Positions 1 through 11,810 of a stretch of DNA of 64,000 nt are shown here, piece by piece. The position numbers were made by a program, and so were the translations under genes. Below the pieces are notes generated by a model that worked only from the letters and a program-made list of their open reading frames with translations, made no database searches and had not been told where the DNA came from. This DNA is from Excoecaria cochinchinensis. Lineage: Eukaryota > Streptophyta > Magnoliopsida > Malpighiales > Euphorbiaceae. The first letter of the stretch is position 1. Every line of letters starts with the position of its first letter. The stretch spans positions 7,959,501 through 8,023,500 of the forward strand of contig CANTUQ010000119.1 in assembly GCA_947683425.1 (NCBI GenBank). Reading direction: 5' to 3'.

Positions 1-3000
1 AATCTCATAAGGTCCAATAAACCTTGGACTTAATTTCCCTTTATTACCAAACCTCAATACTTTCCTCCAAGGCGACACCTTCAGAAATACTTTATCGCCT
101 ACTTGGTACTCAATGTCTCTTCGCTTCAAGTCAGCATAAGATTTTTGTCTATCACTTGCTGCTTTTAGCCTTTGCTGAATCATCTTAGCTTTTTCCTCAG
201 TATCTCTCACAAGATTCGGCCCAATAATTCTATTTTCATTCAACTCTGTCCAACATACTGGTGTACGACATCTTCTTCCATACAGCACCTCATATGGCGC
301 CATGCCAATGCTGGTTTGATAACTATTATTATAAGCAAACTCCATGAGTGGAAGGTATTTGTCCCAACTCTTGGAGAAATCCATAACACATGCCCGCATC
401 AAATCCTCCAAAATCTGAATAATTCTTTCCGATTGCCCGTCTGTCTGTGGATGGAAAGTTGTACTGAAATTCAACCTTGTTCCCAAAGTAGCTTGTAACC
501 TCTTCCAAAACTTGGAAGTAAACCGGGGATCCCTATCAGACACAATTGTCAAAGGTATTCCATGAAGACGAACTATCTCTTTAACATACAGATCAGCCAA
601 CTTATCAAGAGAATAGTCCATCCGAACTGGAATGAAATGTGCTGACTTTGAAAATCTGTCCATAATCACCCATACTGCATCTTGCTGTTTTGAAGTTAAA
701 GGCAATCCTGTGACAAAATCCATTGTGACATTATCCCATTTCCACTGTGGAATAGGAAGTGGATTCAACATCCCTTGAGGTACTTGATGCTCTGCTTTAA
801 CTTGCTGACAGGTAAGACATTTAGATACATACTCAATTATATCTTTCTTCATACCTGGCCACCAATACAGTGGTTTCAGATCCTGATACATTTTATTTCC
901 GCCCAGATGCATAGTGAAAACTGTGTTATGTGCTTCATGAAGCAATCTTTTCTTCAATTCTTTATCATCAACCACACATATCCTGTTCTTATACCGTATT
1001 ACTCCATTTTTATCCACCGTATAATCACAGTTATCACCTTTGCCAACTGACTGCCATACTTGCTGTAACTTAGAATCATTTTTCTGAGCTACTAATAGAT
1101 CATCTATCAATACAGGTCTTGCTTTTAAATGAACAAGCAAAGCTTCATCAGCTGCACATCTCCATCTTACCTGTTTCAACTGCATCGCTGAAACTATCTT
1201 CCTACTTAATGCATCCGCTACCACATTTGCTTTTCCCGGATGATAATCTACTATGCAGTCATAATCTTTAAACAACTCTAACCATCTTCTTTGCCTCAAA
1301 TTCAACTCCTTTTGGGTAAGTAGATATCTCAAACTTTTGTGATCGGTGTAGATTTTACACTTCTCACCATACAGATAATGTCGCCATATCTTTAAGGAAA
1401 ACACTATTGCAGCCAATTCTAAATCATGAGTTGGATAATTCTGCTCATGCGGCTTTAGTTGCCTGGATGCATAGGCTACCACCTTTCCATCTTGCATAAG
1501 CACACATCCTAATCCCACTCCAGAGGCATCTGTGTACAACACATACTCTTTACCAGACATAGGTTGCGTAAGAACCGGGGCCTCTACTAACATCTTTTTC
1601 AACTGATCAAAACTCTGCTGACATTTTTCAGACCACACATACTTCACTCCTTTTCGTAGCAACCTGGTCATAGGTGAAGCTATCACTGAAAATCCTTTCA
1701 CAAACCTTCTATAATATCCTGCCAAACCCAAGAAACTACGAACTTCAAGCACATTCCTAGGTGGCTTCCAGTTCACAACAGCTTCTATCTTAGCTGGATC
1801 CACTTTAATCCCCTCAGAAGATATTATATGACCCAGAAAAGATACTTCCCGCAACCAAAATTCACATTTACTCAACTTGGCATACAACTGATGTTCCCGT
1901 AGCGTCTGAAGTACCATTCTTAGATGTTGCTCATGTTCTTTCTCATCCTTGGAATAAACCAGAATATCGTCAATGAACACCACTACAAACTGATCAAGAT
2001 AAGGCCTGAATACTCGATTCATCAAATCCATAAATGCAGCAGGCGCATTTGTCAACCCGAATGGCATTACTAAAAATTCATAATGTCCATACCGAGTTCT
2101 GAATGCTGTTTTAGGTATATCATCTTTCTTTACTTGTAACTGATAATACCCAGAACGCAAATCAATCTTAGAGAACACACCTGCTCCTCTTAACTGATCA
2201 AACAAATCTTCAATCCGTGGCAAGGGATACCGATTCTTCACTGTCACCTTATTCAGCTGTCGGTAATCAATACACATTCTCATCGTGCCATCTTTCTTCT
2301 TAACAAACAAAACAGGTGCTCCCCATGGTGACACACTGGGTCTTATAAAACCCCTATCTAACAATTCTTGCAATTGAACCTTCAATTCCTTCAATTCTGT
2401 TGGAGCCATTCTGTATGGTGCTTTAGACACTGGTGTCGTTCCCGGTAACACATCAATAGATAACTCTACTTCCCTTAGTGGTGGTATACCACCCAATTCT
2501 TCTGGAAACACATCAGGAAACTCCCTTACAATCGGTATATCTTGCAGCTTCACATTCTCTCTCTTATTATCCAAAACCAAAGCAAGATAAGCTTCACATC
2601 CTTTTCTTAAACATCGTCTGGCTCGCATCGCAGTTATCACATTCACAAGAGGATTAGTACAAACCCCTTTTATTGCCACTCTATTCCCTTTGTCATCACT
2701 AAGCATCACAATCTTTCTTTTACACTTCACATCAGCGTCATACTTAGTTAACCAATCCATACCCAAAATCAAGTCAAACTCATCAAAGGGTAACTCAATC
2801 AAATCTGCAGGAAATTCATAACCTTGCACTCGTAATGCGCAATTCCTATGTACCCGATTCACATACACAGAACTCCCAAGAGGACTTGTTACACATATAT
2901 CATATGCTAAACATTCAGCTTTAGACATTCTTTCACTTATCTTATTAGAACATACATATGAATGAGTAGATCCAGGATCTATAAGAGCAAACATATCCAT

Positions 3001-4242
3001 ATCATAAAGTATAAAAGTACCTGCTATCACTTCTGGTGCATCTTGCTCTTCACGAGCCTTCAGGGCATAAGCACGGATAGATCCCGCACCTGACCTGTCT
3101 ACATTTTCAGAATCAACTGCCCACCTTGACTGATTTCCTCTATCACGTCCTCTACCTCGTCCTCTGTTAACTGAAGGCATATTTGAACCACCTCTACTTT
3201 GCTCCTGCTGATTACTCACTGCTACATGTGGTTGAGGGCAATTGGCAATAAAATGTTCCGTGCTTCCACATCTAAAACAAGCACCTATGACCTTCCGACA
3301 CTCACCCCAATGTCTCCTCCCACAGTGAGGGCATTCAGGTATATCAATTCGACTATTGGCCGTTCTTCGACTCTGATGAGCTACTGGGGGTTTTCCCCAC
3401 TTCTTTCCTCTTACTGCAGAACCATATCTAGATTCCTCTGGTGGTGCCATGATAGAATCTCGTGGCCTTTTTCCCGCATTGTATCCTCCTCTATTGGCAC
3501 TTCTTTTCTGTCTCCATTCCCTCTGAGCCTCAAGATTCTTTTCAGCTCTTAAAGCTGCCTGTACTATCCTGTAATAACTCACATTCTGATCTGTAGTTAA
3601 TGAAATCAGCAATGCCTTTATTTCCTCATTTAGTCCTTCCTCAAATTGCTGACACCTCAATCCCACAGTCAGGACATCTTTTGGAGCATACTTACTCAAT
3701 CGACAAAATTCTGCTTCGTACTCAAAAACAGACATGGTTCTCTGTCTCAGACTTAAGAATTTCTTCCAATTTGCCTCTTGATATGCCTTGGTGAGAAACT
3801 TTTGCCTGAATTCACTTTCAAAGAAATTCCAATCCACCGGATCAGGAAGCTCAGGATTCTGTAATACCAACTTCCACCAGTCATAAGCAGCGCCCTGAAG
3901 CAAAGACACAACACACTCAAGCCACTGATCTTGAGGACACCGTATCTCCTTGAGAATTCTCTCTACCTTCTCAATCCAGTATTCCGCTTTTTCAGATTCA
4001 TCTAACTTTGTCCCAAAGAACTCTTCAGCTCCATGCTTTCTTAAGGACTCTGTTGGTATTCTAGGTGCCATCATACGCTCCATAAACCTTGCCATATCCT
4101 GTGTCATTTTTATCACTGCTTCCATGGGTCCTGCTAACATCTCATCTCCATGTCTAGCTGGCCCAGATTGTCTAGTGCCCGTCCTCTCAGCTTCACGAGG
4201 GTTAACACTTTCAGCTGTTTCCTCTTGACGATCATGATTCAT
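1..4242 (-). CDS. Gag-pol polyprotein of element A, open to window edge
   Basis: The frame is open for 1,414 codons from the ATG at 4242; I checked every triplet and found no stop. Gag has a CCHC zinc knuckle (C322, C325, H330, C335) preceded by a second cluster, C-x2-C-x3-H-x3-C. Protease has D422 in a D-P-G-S motif. Reverse transcriptase has its F-I-D-D box at D758-D759. RNase H starts around D905 (T-D-A-S-G). Integrase shows the zinc ligands H1105, H1112, C1142, C1145 and the triad D1175, D1236, E1272, i.e. D-x60-D-x35-E. A GPY/F-type segment (R-F-I-G-P-Y) lies at the edge. The chromodomain expected from K and F is off window. The start was chosen because it opens the frame 100 bp after the PBS and aligns with the starts of B and K. 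All catalytic residues I looked for are present, so this is the best candidate here for a working protein. Expression is unknown. Confidence 0.93.
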   Translation of the reverse strand, partial: MNHDRQEETAESVNPREAERTGTRQSGPARHGDEMLAGPMEAVIKMTQDMARFMERMMAPRIPTESLRKHGAEEFFGTKLDESEKAEYWIEKVERILKEIRCPQDQWLECVVSLLQGAAYDWWKLVLQNPELPDPVDWNFFESEFRQKFLTKAYQEANWKKFLSLRQRTMSVFEYEAEFCRLSKYAPKDVLTVGLRCQQFEEGLNEEIKALLISLTTDQNVSYYRIVQAALRAEKNLEAQREWRQKRSANRGGYNAGKRPRDSIMAPPEESRYGSAVRGKKWGKPPVAHQSRRTANSRIDIPECPHCGRRHWGECRKVIGACFRCGSTEHFIANCPQPHVAVSNQQEQSRGGSNMPSVNRGRGRGRDRGNQSRWAVDSENVDRSGAGSIRAYALKAREEQDAPEVIAGTFILYDMDMFALIDPGSTHSYVCSNKISERMSKAECLAYDICVTSPLGSSVYVNRVHRNCALRVQGYEFPADLIELPFDEFDLILGMDWLTKYDADVKCKRKIVMLSDDKGNRVAIKGVCTNPLVNVITAMRARRCLRKGCEAYLALVLDNKRENVKLQDIPIVREFPDVFPEELGGIPPLREVELSIDVLPGTTPVSKAPYRMAPTELKELKVQLQELLDRGFIRPSVSPWGAPVLFVKKKDGTMRMCIDYRQLNKVTVKNRYPLPRIEDLFDQLRGAGVFSKIDLRSGYYQLQVKKDDIPKTAFRTRYGHYEFLVMPFGLTNAPAAFMDLMNRVFRPYLDQFVVVFIDDILVYSKDEKEHEQHLRMVLQTLREHQLYAKLSKCEFWLREVSFLGHIISSEGIKVDPAKIEAVVNWKPPRNVLEVRSFLGLAGYYRRFVKGFSVIASPMTRLLRKGVKYVWSEKCQQSFDQLKKMLVEAPVLTQPMSGKEYVLYTDASGVGLGCVLMQDGKVVAYASRQLKPHEQNYPTHDLELAAIVFSLKIWRHYLYGEKCKIYTDHKSLRYLLTQKELNLRQRRWLELFKDYDCIVDYHPGKANVVADALSRKIVSAMQLKQVRWRCAADEALLVHLKARPVLIDDLLVAQKNDSKLQQVWQSVGKGDNCDYTVDKNGVIRYKNRICVVDDKELKKRLLHEAHNTVFTMHLGGNKMYQDLKPLYWWPGMKKDIIEYVSKCLTCQQVKAEHQVPQGMLNPLPIPQWKWDNVTMDFVTGLPLTSKQQDAVWVIMDRFSKSAHFIPVRMDYSLDKLADLYVKEIVRLHGIPLTIVSDRDPRFTSKFWKRLQATLGTRLNFSTTFHPQTDGQSERIIQILEDLMRACVMDFSKSWDKYLPLMEFAYNNSYQTSIGMAPYEVLYGRRCRTPVCWTELNENRIIGPNLVRDTEEKAKMIQQRLKAASDRQKSYADLKRRDIEYQVGDKVFLKVSPWRKVLRFGNKGKLSPRFIGPYEI

Positions 4243-4341
4243 CGTAAAATCTATAAAAACTTAACCAAGGACTTCCGCATTAGGTCAACATAACTATACA
4301 CATCCTATCTACCCATTATTCCCAGAAAAGACTAAACCTTT

Positions 4342-4353
4342 GCTCTGATACCA
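4342..4353 (-). other. PBS of element A (initiator Met-tRNA type)
   Basis: On the minus strand the sequence TGGTATCAGAGC lies five bases inside the LTR end. It is complementary to the 3' end of plant initiator Met-tRNA, the usual primer of Ty3/gypsy elements. It fixes the 5' LTR border and the minus orientation. Confidence 0.9.
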
Positions 4354-4790
4354 CAACTTGTCACGCCCAGTTCCACTCGCTAAAGTTGATGAGGCTATAA
4401 CGATAGGAAGTGACCGCGCACGCAAAATTACTTACATATGCTGAACTTAAGGTGATCATAAAAACCGGTACAAATAAATTTTTATCTATACTTATTCATG
4501 CCATCCACATGCAGTACACATAAACATATATTTCACCATAAACATGCTAGGTTGTTATCCTTATAGTTACATGCCAACATACTTATACGTTACACATAAA
4601 CTTATATATCACATGAGCATACAGCTTTGCTTACTTTCCATTTTGCATATACTATGTTATTATCTTATGCTTACAAGCCAAAACATGCTTTGTACATACA
4701 ACACGCATATCCCAAAGGATAACCCAACCTATACTAATCCTAGTGTTGACCTTTGACCTGCGGAGTCTTCCTTCGAATACCTACTTCCGT

Positions 4791-4842
4791 ACCTGCACGG
4801 ATTAAAGAAAACCCGTGCTAAGCGTTTTACGCTTAGTGGGGA
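4791..4842 (-). promoter_or_regulatory. Twin-hairpin motif with putative splice acceptor, LTR A
   Basis: In sense orientation stem 1 is CTAAGCG/CGCTTAG with a five-base loop. Stem 2 is GCACGG/CCGTGC around a pyrimidine-rich loop. GTGCAG|GT follows directly and fits a plant 3' splice site. The motif lies 433 nt before the LTR end. Structure is seen in the sequence; splicing is inferred. Confidence 0.55.
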
Positions 4843-5045
4843 ACTCACACATAACAAGCAATATGGTATATTAACATACGCATTAGCAACAGATAAGATA
4901 AGCATATTTAGCATCTCAATTCATAACATATATTCATGCCAATTAAACTATGCTGTCATATTACCATTTATCACATAAGTTAATTTTTCATCCCATTATT
5001 ACCACACACATTTATTTCCCTTTTTCCTTTATGTATATTATTTTT

Positions 5046-5323
5046 GCCTGCAGTTCAAAGTCATGGATAACGGGTAAATTTCAGACAGAAATATAGGTAC
5101 CTCAAAGGTACTTCTTGTAAACAGAAATAGGTACCTCAAAGGTACTTCTTGTAAATAGAATTTTCAGTCATCTTAGTACCCCTCGGGTACATTTATTCTT
5201 GTAAATCAGGGAATCCCGCAAGGATTAATTCATAATGATTCCATCGGAATCAACTTACTTACTTAAGCTGCAGCACAGGGACCCTATAGGCATGCCTACC
5301 TATCCAATACTTGACTGGCAGGC
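5046..5323. repeat. Foldback cassette, LTR A
   Basis: Bounded by GCCTGCAGTTC...ATGGATAACGGG on one side and the inverted CCTATCCAATAC...GGCAGGC on the other. Inside are short dyads such as GGTACCTCAAAGGTAC (twice), a palindromic AGGCATGCCT and TTCCATCGGAA. Function unknown. Confidence 0.5.
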
Positions 5324-5701
5324 TTAAGTTGTTTAATTATGTCATTCATTTTACATTGATCAATCTTCATAGCACATATATCATTCATGACCACATTCTC
5401 TTTTACAATTGCACTTTAACCCATCAACTCTTTACATTACTTAATTAAGTTCAAGAATCATCATGTCATAAGCATATACACATCATTTGAGCATAACATC
5501 GCTTTCACACATATGTATATTGTTAATTTATTAAGTAAATTACAAATCTTAATCATGCTCATAAGTTCTCCCCATGATAACTACTTTTGTGATCATTTAA
5601 TAAACCTAAACATGCATAATAAGTTGAGGGGAAGGTTATGGGCTTGACCCATGCCAACCATATGCTTTAAAACATAAATATAAGTCATTTTAAGCATTTT
5701 T

Positions 5702-5738
5702 CTGTCGCGAGGTCGCGACGCTGTCGCGATCGCGACAG
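5702..5738. repeat. CG-rich palindrome block, LTR A
   Basis: CTGTCGCGAGGTCGCGACG followed by the near-perfect palindrome CTGTCGCGATCGCGACAG in an otherwise AT-rich LTR. This is the minimal, two-unit form of the arrays found in the other LTRs. Confidence 0.6.
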
Positions 5739-6502
5739 TAGCTCACCTTGGGAGCCCTACGAGACTGGGTTTTACACCCATATTACATCGCGGAAACCGA
5801 CCCCTAGACGTCAAGTTTAGGCAAAGTTGTCTTCTTAAAAATTGTTTCCCTACGTATTATCTTTCAAATGGGACAAGTTTCAGGTCATTTCGATTACTAA
5901 ATTAAGAGATATGTATTAAACACTACAGACTGTTCAAACCAACCAAGCTAGTCAGATACATGTCCGGTTTTTGCCATTTTTGAGCATCATAATGACAGAA
6001 TAAAATTATTGTCATTATTAGACTTTTGTAGGCACAACAGTCACGGATCCAATGAATCAAGAATCACTCAATTTGGATTTTTCAAACTTTATTTATGACA
6101 AAAACACTACCCGGAGGTCAGATCACATATAAACAGAACCTTTCCCTTAACCAAGGTTTATACTTTAATTGAGCTCATAACAACTCAATCATCAACTCCA
6201 ATTCAAATCAACCATATAATTCAACTATATCATCTTTCAAATCACGTACACCATAATCATATATAAGTTTCAAAAAAAAAACAAGCATACAATTCACACA
6301 TTTAGATTAGTTCCCAAACCTCACACTCCTTAGCTCCTAATGGGGTTGTTGTTCACTTGTTTCCCCAACCTTAGCCTTGCCTTTGATTCTCTTCTTTTCT
6401 TCAGCTAGCAATCAGAAATCCATTACACACAACTCCACAACTTGTTCTCAAACACTAAATCCAGAAATCAGATAAAGAAGAAATACATATATCAAACCTT
6501 TT

Positions 6503-6510
6503 ACTTACCT
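6503..6510 (-). promoter_or_regulatory. Putative 5' splice site, LTR A
   Basis: Minus-strand AG|GTAAGT, a full donor consensus, 622 nt into the LTR and just downstream of a GA/CT-rich stretch. Paired with the acceptor at 4793 it would define a 1,716-nt intron. Inferred from consensus and from its recurrence at the same relative place in other LTRs. Confidence 0.4.
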
Positions 6511-6660
6511 TCCCAACTTAATCTTAATTCCTGATTTCTTACAATTCTTTCTTACACACATCAAACTCCAGCTCACTTCATTCACTCTCACCACTCACTT
6601 TCTCTCTCACGAAATGAAGAAGGAAGAAGGCTCAATATTGGAATAAAGATGCATAAAATA

Positions 6661-6751
6661 ATTAATGCTAAGTGATGATGAGTCCACCTCAAAAACCACT
6701 GAACTTTCCCTCTCCACTTAAACAATTAATGCTAAGTGATGATGAGTCCAC
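6661..6751. repeat. Short direct duplication in LTR A
   Basis: A 27-bp segment beginning ATTAATGCTAAGTGATGATG occurs at 6661-6687 and again at 6725-6751, a period of 64 bp. It probably arose by replication slippage. Confidence 0.7.
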
Positions 6752-7131
6752 TCATCACAAACCCACAGCAAAAGCCACTAAGAAAAACTGCTCCCCATTA
6801 ACTTCCACTATACTTATTTTATTCTTCTCAACTTCCAGCAATTCCCACTAAAAATCTGCTTCCATTAACTTATAATTATCCATTATTTTATGCCTTAATC
6901 CTTATTAATTAACTTAATTAGTCATCCACTTAATTAAGCATGCATAATATCATTTCAATCACTTACATACTTGTTATTTTAGCAATTAGGTCCTTCTGTA
7001 AATTTTAGATTAATCCACATTCATAATTAATTGCTTAAACACCACTTAAATCAGAAATTACCCCTTAACACATACACATACATACTTCACATGTCACACC
7101 GAAACAACTAGGGTGTAATGCGGCCATTACA

Positions 7132-8407
7132 ATAGATCCCAGATCAATTAATGCAAATATTTCAATACCAAAGAGCAGAAAGTACCAGCTATAACTTCAG
7201 GTGAATTCTGCTCCTCACGAGCCTTCATGGCATAGGTCCGTACTGGTGCTATAGTGGGACGGTCAATTGTCTCTTCACACTGCACCATCTCTATGCCAAT
7301 TGCCTCTACCACGACCTCTGCCTCTATCATGGGCAGCAAAAGGTGCATTTGATCCACCCTTACTTGCCTTTGGCTGACTTCTATTTATTTCATGAATTTT
7401 TGAACAACTAGCCAAGAAATGCTCAATGCTTCCACAATGAAAACACCTACCAGTCAGCCACTTGCATTCACCTCTATGGCACTTGTTATAATGAGAACAC
7501 TCAGGCACATTGTCTCTTTGCTCACTAGCTGTGCCTCTACCAGTACCAGATACTATAGATGGTCCTTGCTATCTACCTCTGGTAGTAGGATTACTAGCTG
7601 ACTCAGTTTATGAGGTTACTTATGAGTTTCTAGGCCTCTTTCCAGAAAAATAACCACCTCTTGAAGAACTTCTTCTCTGAGCTATTTGTCTTTGAACATT
7701 CTCAGATCTTTTAACACACATAGCTGCCTAAACTATCTAATAATAACTCACATTTTGGGTAGTAGTCAGAGAGATCAAGAGTGCCTTAATAGATTCATTG
7801 AGTCCTTCCTCAAAACGTTGACATCAAAATTCTTTTATAAGTACTCCTTCTTGTGCATACTTATTGAGCCTACAAAATTCTTTCTTGTAGTCTGTTACTG
7901 ACAAAGCTCTCTACCTCAAGTTTAAGAACTAGTTCCAATTGGCTTCCCGATATTCCTTAGTGATGTACTTGTTCCAAAATTCTTGAAGAAAGAAATCCCA
8001 TGTAATTAGAGTAGGTAGAATCGGATGTTTCAGGACTAGCTTCCACCAATCATATGCAGATCCTTGCAAAAGAGACACCTCACAGCTAACTTACTGATAA
8101 TGAGGGCATCTAATTTCTTCAAGTACCCTCTGAACTTTCTCTATCAAAAATTTAGCTTTATTGGATTCCTCTAAGATTATACCAAATAAGTCTTCAGTTC
8201 TATGCTTTCTTAATAGATCTATTGGAGCTTTAGGTGCTATTATACGGTCTCCATATCCCGTGATTTCTTAAAAAGAGCCTCCATAGGCATAACCGAAACA
8301 TCACATCTATCACTCATAGGTTCACAAGGGCTAGAAATTTCCAGCTCTATATCCCTCAGATTAACATTCTCTGTTGTCTCATCTTGACCCTCATGAGAGG
8401 GATCCAT
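7132..8407 (-). pseudogene. Degraded gag and start of protease, element B
   Basis: The start ATG is at 8407, in the same context as those of A and K (acidic N-terminus, then T-E-N-V-N). Stops and frameshifts break the frame. Recognisable parts are the Gag core, a CCHC knuckle (C-F-H-C...H...C, within 7508-7275), a Gly/Arg-rich stretch, and the lead-in to protease (E-V-I-A-G-T-F). At the edge, I-D-L-G-S stands where A and K have I-D-P-G-S. Closest in layout to element A. Not functional. Confidence 0.8.
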
Positions 8408-8502
8408 TTCTATAAACTAAAAAAACAAGGACGTCCGCATTATGCCAACACAAATCTATATGCATTTCTATTATACGATTGTTTAGAATCACTTAAACCT
8501 AT

Positions 8503-8514
8503 GTTCTGATACCA
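8503..8514 (-). other. PBS of element B
   Basis: Minus-strand TGGTATCAGAAC, one base off the initiator Met-tRNA complement seen in A. It sits six bases from the LTR end at 8521. Confidence 0.8.
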
Positions 8515-8823
8515 CTAAAATGTAACACCCCTTACGCACGTGTAGTACACTGCATCTTTAAGAGATGAGTTGCCACAGCAGCTAAAGGATGTTGCACCAC
8601 AAAAATAATAAAAATCATAACAATACAATTTCATGCACAATTTCATAATATACATAGCATAAATTCTTACAAATATATATTACAGTCATCCTTTTCATAC
8701 AAAAGATTATTAGAATAGATATTAAAACTCTCATATTACAAAACATACATAAAACACGAGCCCCTAAAGTGTTGGCCATTGATGAAGCGGGACTGTCATT
8801 CCAAAATTACTAACTTTAGAACC

Positions 8824-8867
8824 AACATGGATAAACACCCGTGCTAAGCTACAAAGCTTAGTGGGGA
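8824..8867 (-). promoter_or_regulatory. Twin-hairpin motif, LTR B (covarying stem)
   Basis: Stem 1 is CTAAGCT/AGCTTAG with loop TTGT. The loop-closing pair is T-A instead of the G-C found in A, F, G and K, a compensated change. Stem 2 has a C-A mismatch, and the acceptor position reads TTG|GT rather than YAG|GT, consistent with decay. Confidence 0.5.
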
Positions 8868-9039
8868 GAAACATGAGATAGATGACCATTCACACCGGTC
8901 ATGAATGCATAATGCATACCCATAAGCACACATATGTAACAAAATAATTAACATATATAATAACCAATAAAAAGTCTTCAGCAATCATAAAGTTCACACA
9001 TCATTTATTATTATGTTACTTTCTTTTTTATCTCATATT

Positions 9040-9254
9040 GCCTACATTTACAAAGTAGTGGATAAACGGGTTGAAACACATAGGACCTAAAGGTACAGTT
9101 TCAATACGCATAGGGATCCACATCCGAAATCCAAAACACATAGGGATCATAGCAAGATCTAAACACATAGGGACCAAACTGTGGTTCGAACAAATAGGCT
9201 GCAGCTATAGACCCTTTAGGAATTCCTAACTAACCACAACCCGAATTTGCAAGC
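9040..9254. repeat. Eroded foldback cassette, LTR B
   Basis: The left arm GCCTACATTTACAAAG...GTGGATAAACGGG is clear; the right arm near 9227-9253 is badly eroded. The interior holds five loose repeats of ACACATAGGGA about 28 bp apart, different from the dyads of other cassettes. Confidence 0.35.
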
Positions 9255-9532
9255 TAAATAATCTATTAATCCAATTGCTCACATTGTCACATTAAACAAT
9301 ATTAATATAAATTATTTCAAAGAATAATTCCATACACATATAGTTCATTAAATAGGCTTCATTAGCATTATCATGCTAAATAATAGTCACATTAATTATT
9401 TTAGAAATTAATTCCATACAAGTATAATCCATTTAACAAGCCAAATAATCATTATTAAATTCATATGTCACATTGCATAATACTTAAATGGGGTAAGAAA
9501 ACAATTTGGCGAAGAATGATAATATAAAAAGG

Positions 9533-9600
9533 TGAGGGACGGCCACACAAGGATGAGGGATGACTGTCCCTCAAATTTGGTAGCCAAGGGACGGTCACCC
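9533..9600. repeat. GC-rich inverted block, LTR B
   Basis: GAGGGACGGCC, GAGGGATGACTGTCCCTC and AGGGACGGTCACC alternate on the two strands within 70 bp. The position matches the CG-palindrome arrays of other LTRs, but the core is GGGACGGTC. Confidence 0.4.
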
Positions 9601-10739
9601 ACTCATCTATAGCTGTCCTTAAAATGGCTCAAAAAAATTTAGACCTCAGGATGTGACTTTCTAATGGCTCAAATTTCAAGTCATTTGGAGCTAAAACCAG
9701 GGAAATATACCAAGATTTGTCTACACTGCTCCAAAGACCCACCTAGAACATTTAGCTACTAGAATGAGCAATTTTGAAGCCATTAAATTCAAAAAGAAAT
9801 TATAGCTATTTCTAAAACATTTTTATCCAAAGTAGTCCTAGTTCTAACCCAATTAGAATCATACAATTTAGAAGTATAAATCTCAACTAATGCTCAAAAT
9901 AGTCATCAATGGTCATTCTGCCCCTTTGGATAGAACTAAACTATTTAAATCAATTAACTTAAATTAAACTGATTTGACACAATCAATCCACCAAATCAAC
10001 CCAAATCAACACAAAACATACAAAAACATCTCATAATATTCAATTTTTCAATTAATGTTCAATAGCACAAAAATACACACAATAATAACAAACCTATTTT
10101 TCCTTTGCTCCTTTAGGTTCACTTGGCACTTTGCTCAGTAATCTTTTCTTTCTCCTTAGAACTAGTAGCCTTCTCTTCTACAACCAATTCCAAATTCTAG
10201 AATTGGGATTAGAAATTAAATCCCCAAATGAAACTGAAGAGCAAAAGATGAAGAGAATCAAATAAAACTTTATCTTTTTCTAGCAAAGCTTAACAATTCA
10301 ACTATAAACCTTGAAATCAATTAAGCAAAGATGGATGACTGCCTTGGTAAGTTAGAAATGGAGTAAGGATGATATAGAAATTCAGAATTTAGGTGTGAAA
10401 TGGCTGGCCAAATGAAGTGAGGAAAGGACAAATCACACCTCTTAATATATTTATATGCATGGTAATGCATACATGGCCACACTAACATTGGACACCTAGC
10501 TTCCACTTTCCTTAATTAACCTTTAATTAACTTAATTAATTAATCATGAATTTTCTTTAATCATAATAAATTCCCTTTTCATCACATAACTAATTTAATT
10601 TATTCAATTAGGTCCTCTCGAACTTCCAATTTATTCCGATTAAGTTTCAAACAAAATTACTTGACCAATTTAACAACTTAGAACACTCATGTACCCTAAG
10701 AGTATATAGTAAGACTAGGGTACAAGTCAGGGCTTTACA

Positions 10740-10797
10740 CTCTTAAAACCTAAAAGCAAGCCTTCGGGGACACACGTCGGTTCTGGCACGCGTCACA
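10740..10797 (+). repeat. End of Ogre-type 5' LTR (58 bp)
   Basis: Ends GGCACGCGTCACA directly before the PBS. The reverse complement of the start of H (35953) ends GGCGCGCGTCACA and shares the upstream CTAAAAGC...CTTCGGGG, so both belong to one LTR family. Confidence 0.7.
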
Positions 10798-10798
10798 G

Positions 10799-10815
10799 TG
10801 GCGACTCCGCTGGGC
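10799..10815 (+). other. PBS of Ogre-type element (tRNA-Arg-like)
   Basis: TGGCGACTCCGCTGGGC follows the LTR end with a one-base gap. The form resembles PBSs described for Ogre elements primed by tRNA-Arg and is clearly unlike the Met type used elsewhere in the window. The tRNA identity is from memory and should be confirmed by alignment. Confidence 0.65.
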
Positions 10816-11810
10816 ACTTTGAGAATTTGCTTCAAAAGTATCTTGGTTAATAAATATAATTGAGTTTTTACAAATTAAAATTCTATCTCTTTTCAAAAAA
10901 ATTGCATTGTATCCATATTAGAACTATAGAACTATGCTAGTTGGTCCCTCTATTACCCTGGTGCGTTCCCAAAACACGACCCTACATTCACTCAATGTGG
11001 AGAAGTGTTAAGGATAATTACTAGCTCAAGCCTAGTACCTTTTGGTATATCAAATGGAGACCCGATTGGTCATTGTGCTTGTAATGAGCTACACCCATTG
11101 GTAGGGACCATGCTTGGGTAGACCTAAAGTATCATCACCCGACTAAAGCTTATGTAATGACAATAAATACTTCACCTAGGTGATATGCTCCTTAATACAA
11201 TGCTTGTTATATGGGCCATCATATATTGAACAAATTCAACCTAATTAAGTGGTCAATCATCAAAGGCTGTAATGCCTCGGTGGGCCCATCTTGATTTATT
11301 TAAATTGTTTGAATACATAATGGCCAAAACCCATACGTATGCATTTTAAATAAGAGGTGTTATGCTGTTGATTTTTTTCCATACACCATACGCGTCCAAT
11401 GGGTTCCCCGTTAACCCTTAGGAGTAATAAGGTTGGAAGGTTTTATCTGCTTGCCTATGATTATGGGTGTTTCACAGTACGCTCATGCATTACGTGTCAT
11501 TCATGCAAGTAAAAAATATATATTATTATTAATTTCCTTTGTGTGTGTACATATTATTTTGTGCATATCATTTTCATATGTACATATCATCCTGTGTATA
11601 AATTTTTCCATGCATCACATGCATCATTCTAACCTCTTGATTTTTCAGCCATTATAGACCATTTGCCTAGTCAGTTTAGGGGGTCCCGATGGTTGGCTAA
11701 TAAGAAGGAATCCATTCTTTGAACTACTAAAGTTAGTGTCAGATTCGAGTTCAAAGTCATTTCCAACAACCAGTAAGTCATCTTTTTTATAGTATACTTT
11801 AGAATTAGAA
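10816..11810 (+). other. Leader of Ogre-type element, no gene seen
   Basis: About 1 kb between PBS and gag. It is AT-rich with scattered stops in all frames. I find no conserved protein in it; in particular I cannot recognise the extra ORF1 that some Ogre elements carry upstream of gag. Confidence 0.6.

Larger units (their letters stand above)
1..7131 (-). mobile_element. Element A: Ty3/gypsy chromovirus (Tekay-like), 3' part off window
   Basis: Minus-strand LTR retrotransposon. It runs from a 5' LTR (7131-4359) through the PBS (4353-4342) and a 100-bp leader into an uninterrupted gag-pol frame (4242-1) that leaves the window before the polyprotein ends. It interrupts element B exactly at B's protease motif: B sequence resumes at 7132. 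The TSD and 3' LTR lie outside the window. The order protease, RT, RNase H, integrase and the Gag zinc region match the gag-pol of K and F, in which a chromodomain is visible. The Tekay-like assignment is therefore partly by analogy. Confidence 0.85.
4359..7131 (-). repeat. 5' LTR of element A (2.77 kb)
   Basis: On the minus strand it begins TGTAATGGCCGCATTACACC, itself a small palindrome, and ends GGGCGTGACA next to the PBS. No partner LTR is in the window, so the borders rest on the PBS at one end and the abrupt return to B's protease sequence at the other. It contains, in sense order, a GA/CT-rich patch (about 6600-6630), a donor-like site (6510-6503), a CG palindrome (5738-5702), the foldback cassette (5323-5046) and the twin hairpin (4842-4791). 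I see no other gene in it. Confidence 0.8.
7132..10739 (-). mobile_element. Element B: decayed Ty3/gypsy, cut by element A
   Basis: Minus-strand element consisting of a degraded gag up to the protease motif, a PBS and a 2.2-kb 5' LTR. The rest of pol should resume beyond the far side of element A, outside the window. Its 5' LTR edge lies 58 bp inside the end of an Ogre-type LTR, so B landed in the Ogre 5' LTR. The right-hand TSD would be 10740-10744; the left copy cannot be seen. Confidence 0.8.
8521..10739 (-). repeat. 5' LTR of element B (2.2 kb)
   Basis: In plus coordinates it starts TGTAACACCCC and ends GGGCTTTACA, giving TG...CA on both strands. It is AT-rich and eroded. It retains a twin hairpin, a decayed foldback cassette and a short GGGACGG-based palindrome block, but I see no clear AG|GTAAGT donor. 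Confidence 0.8.

Noticed and set aside
172..1050. Plus-strand open frames opposite element A
   Set aside because: They are antisense shadows of the integrase and RNase H coding strand; the minus frame is continuous and family-matched.
4342..4353. tRNA gene at PBS sites
   Set aside because: Only 12-13 bases matching the tRNA 3' end are present; no cloverleaf surrounds any of the PBS sites.
6661..6751. Duplicated TGATGAGTCC phrase resembling a hammerhead ribozyme core, as in plant retrozymes
   Set aside because: The base before TGATGA is not the required C, and no GAAA segment or closing stems follow in either copy or strand.
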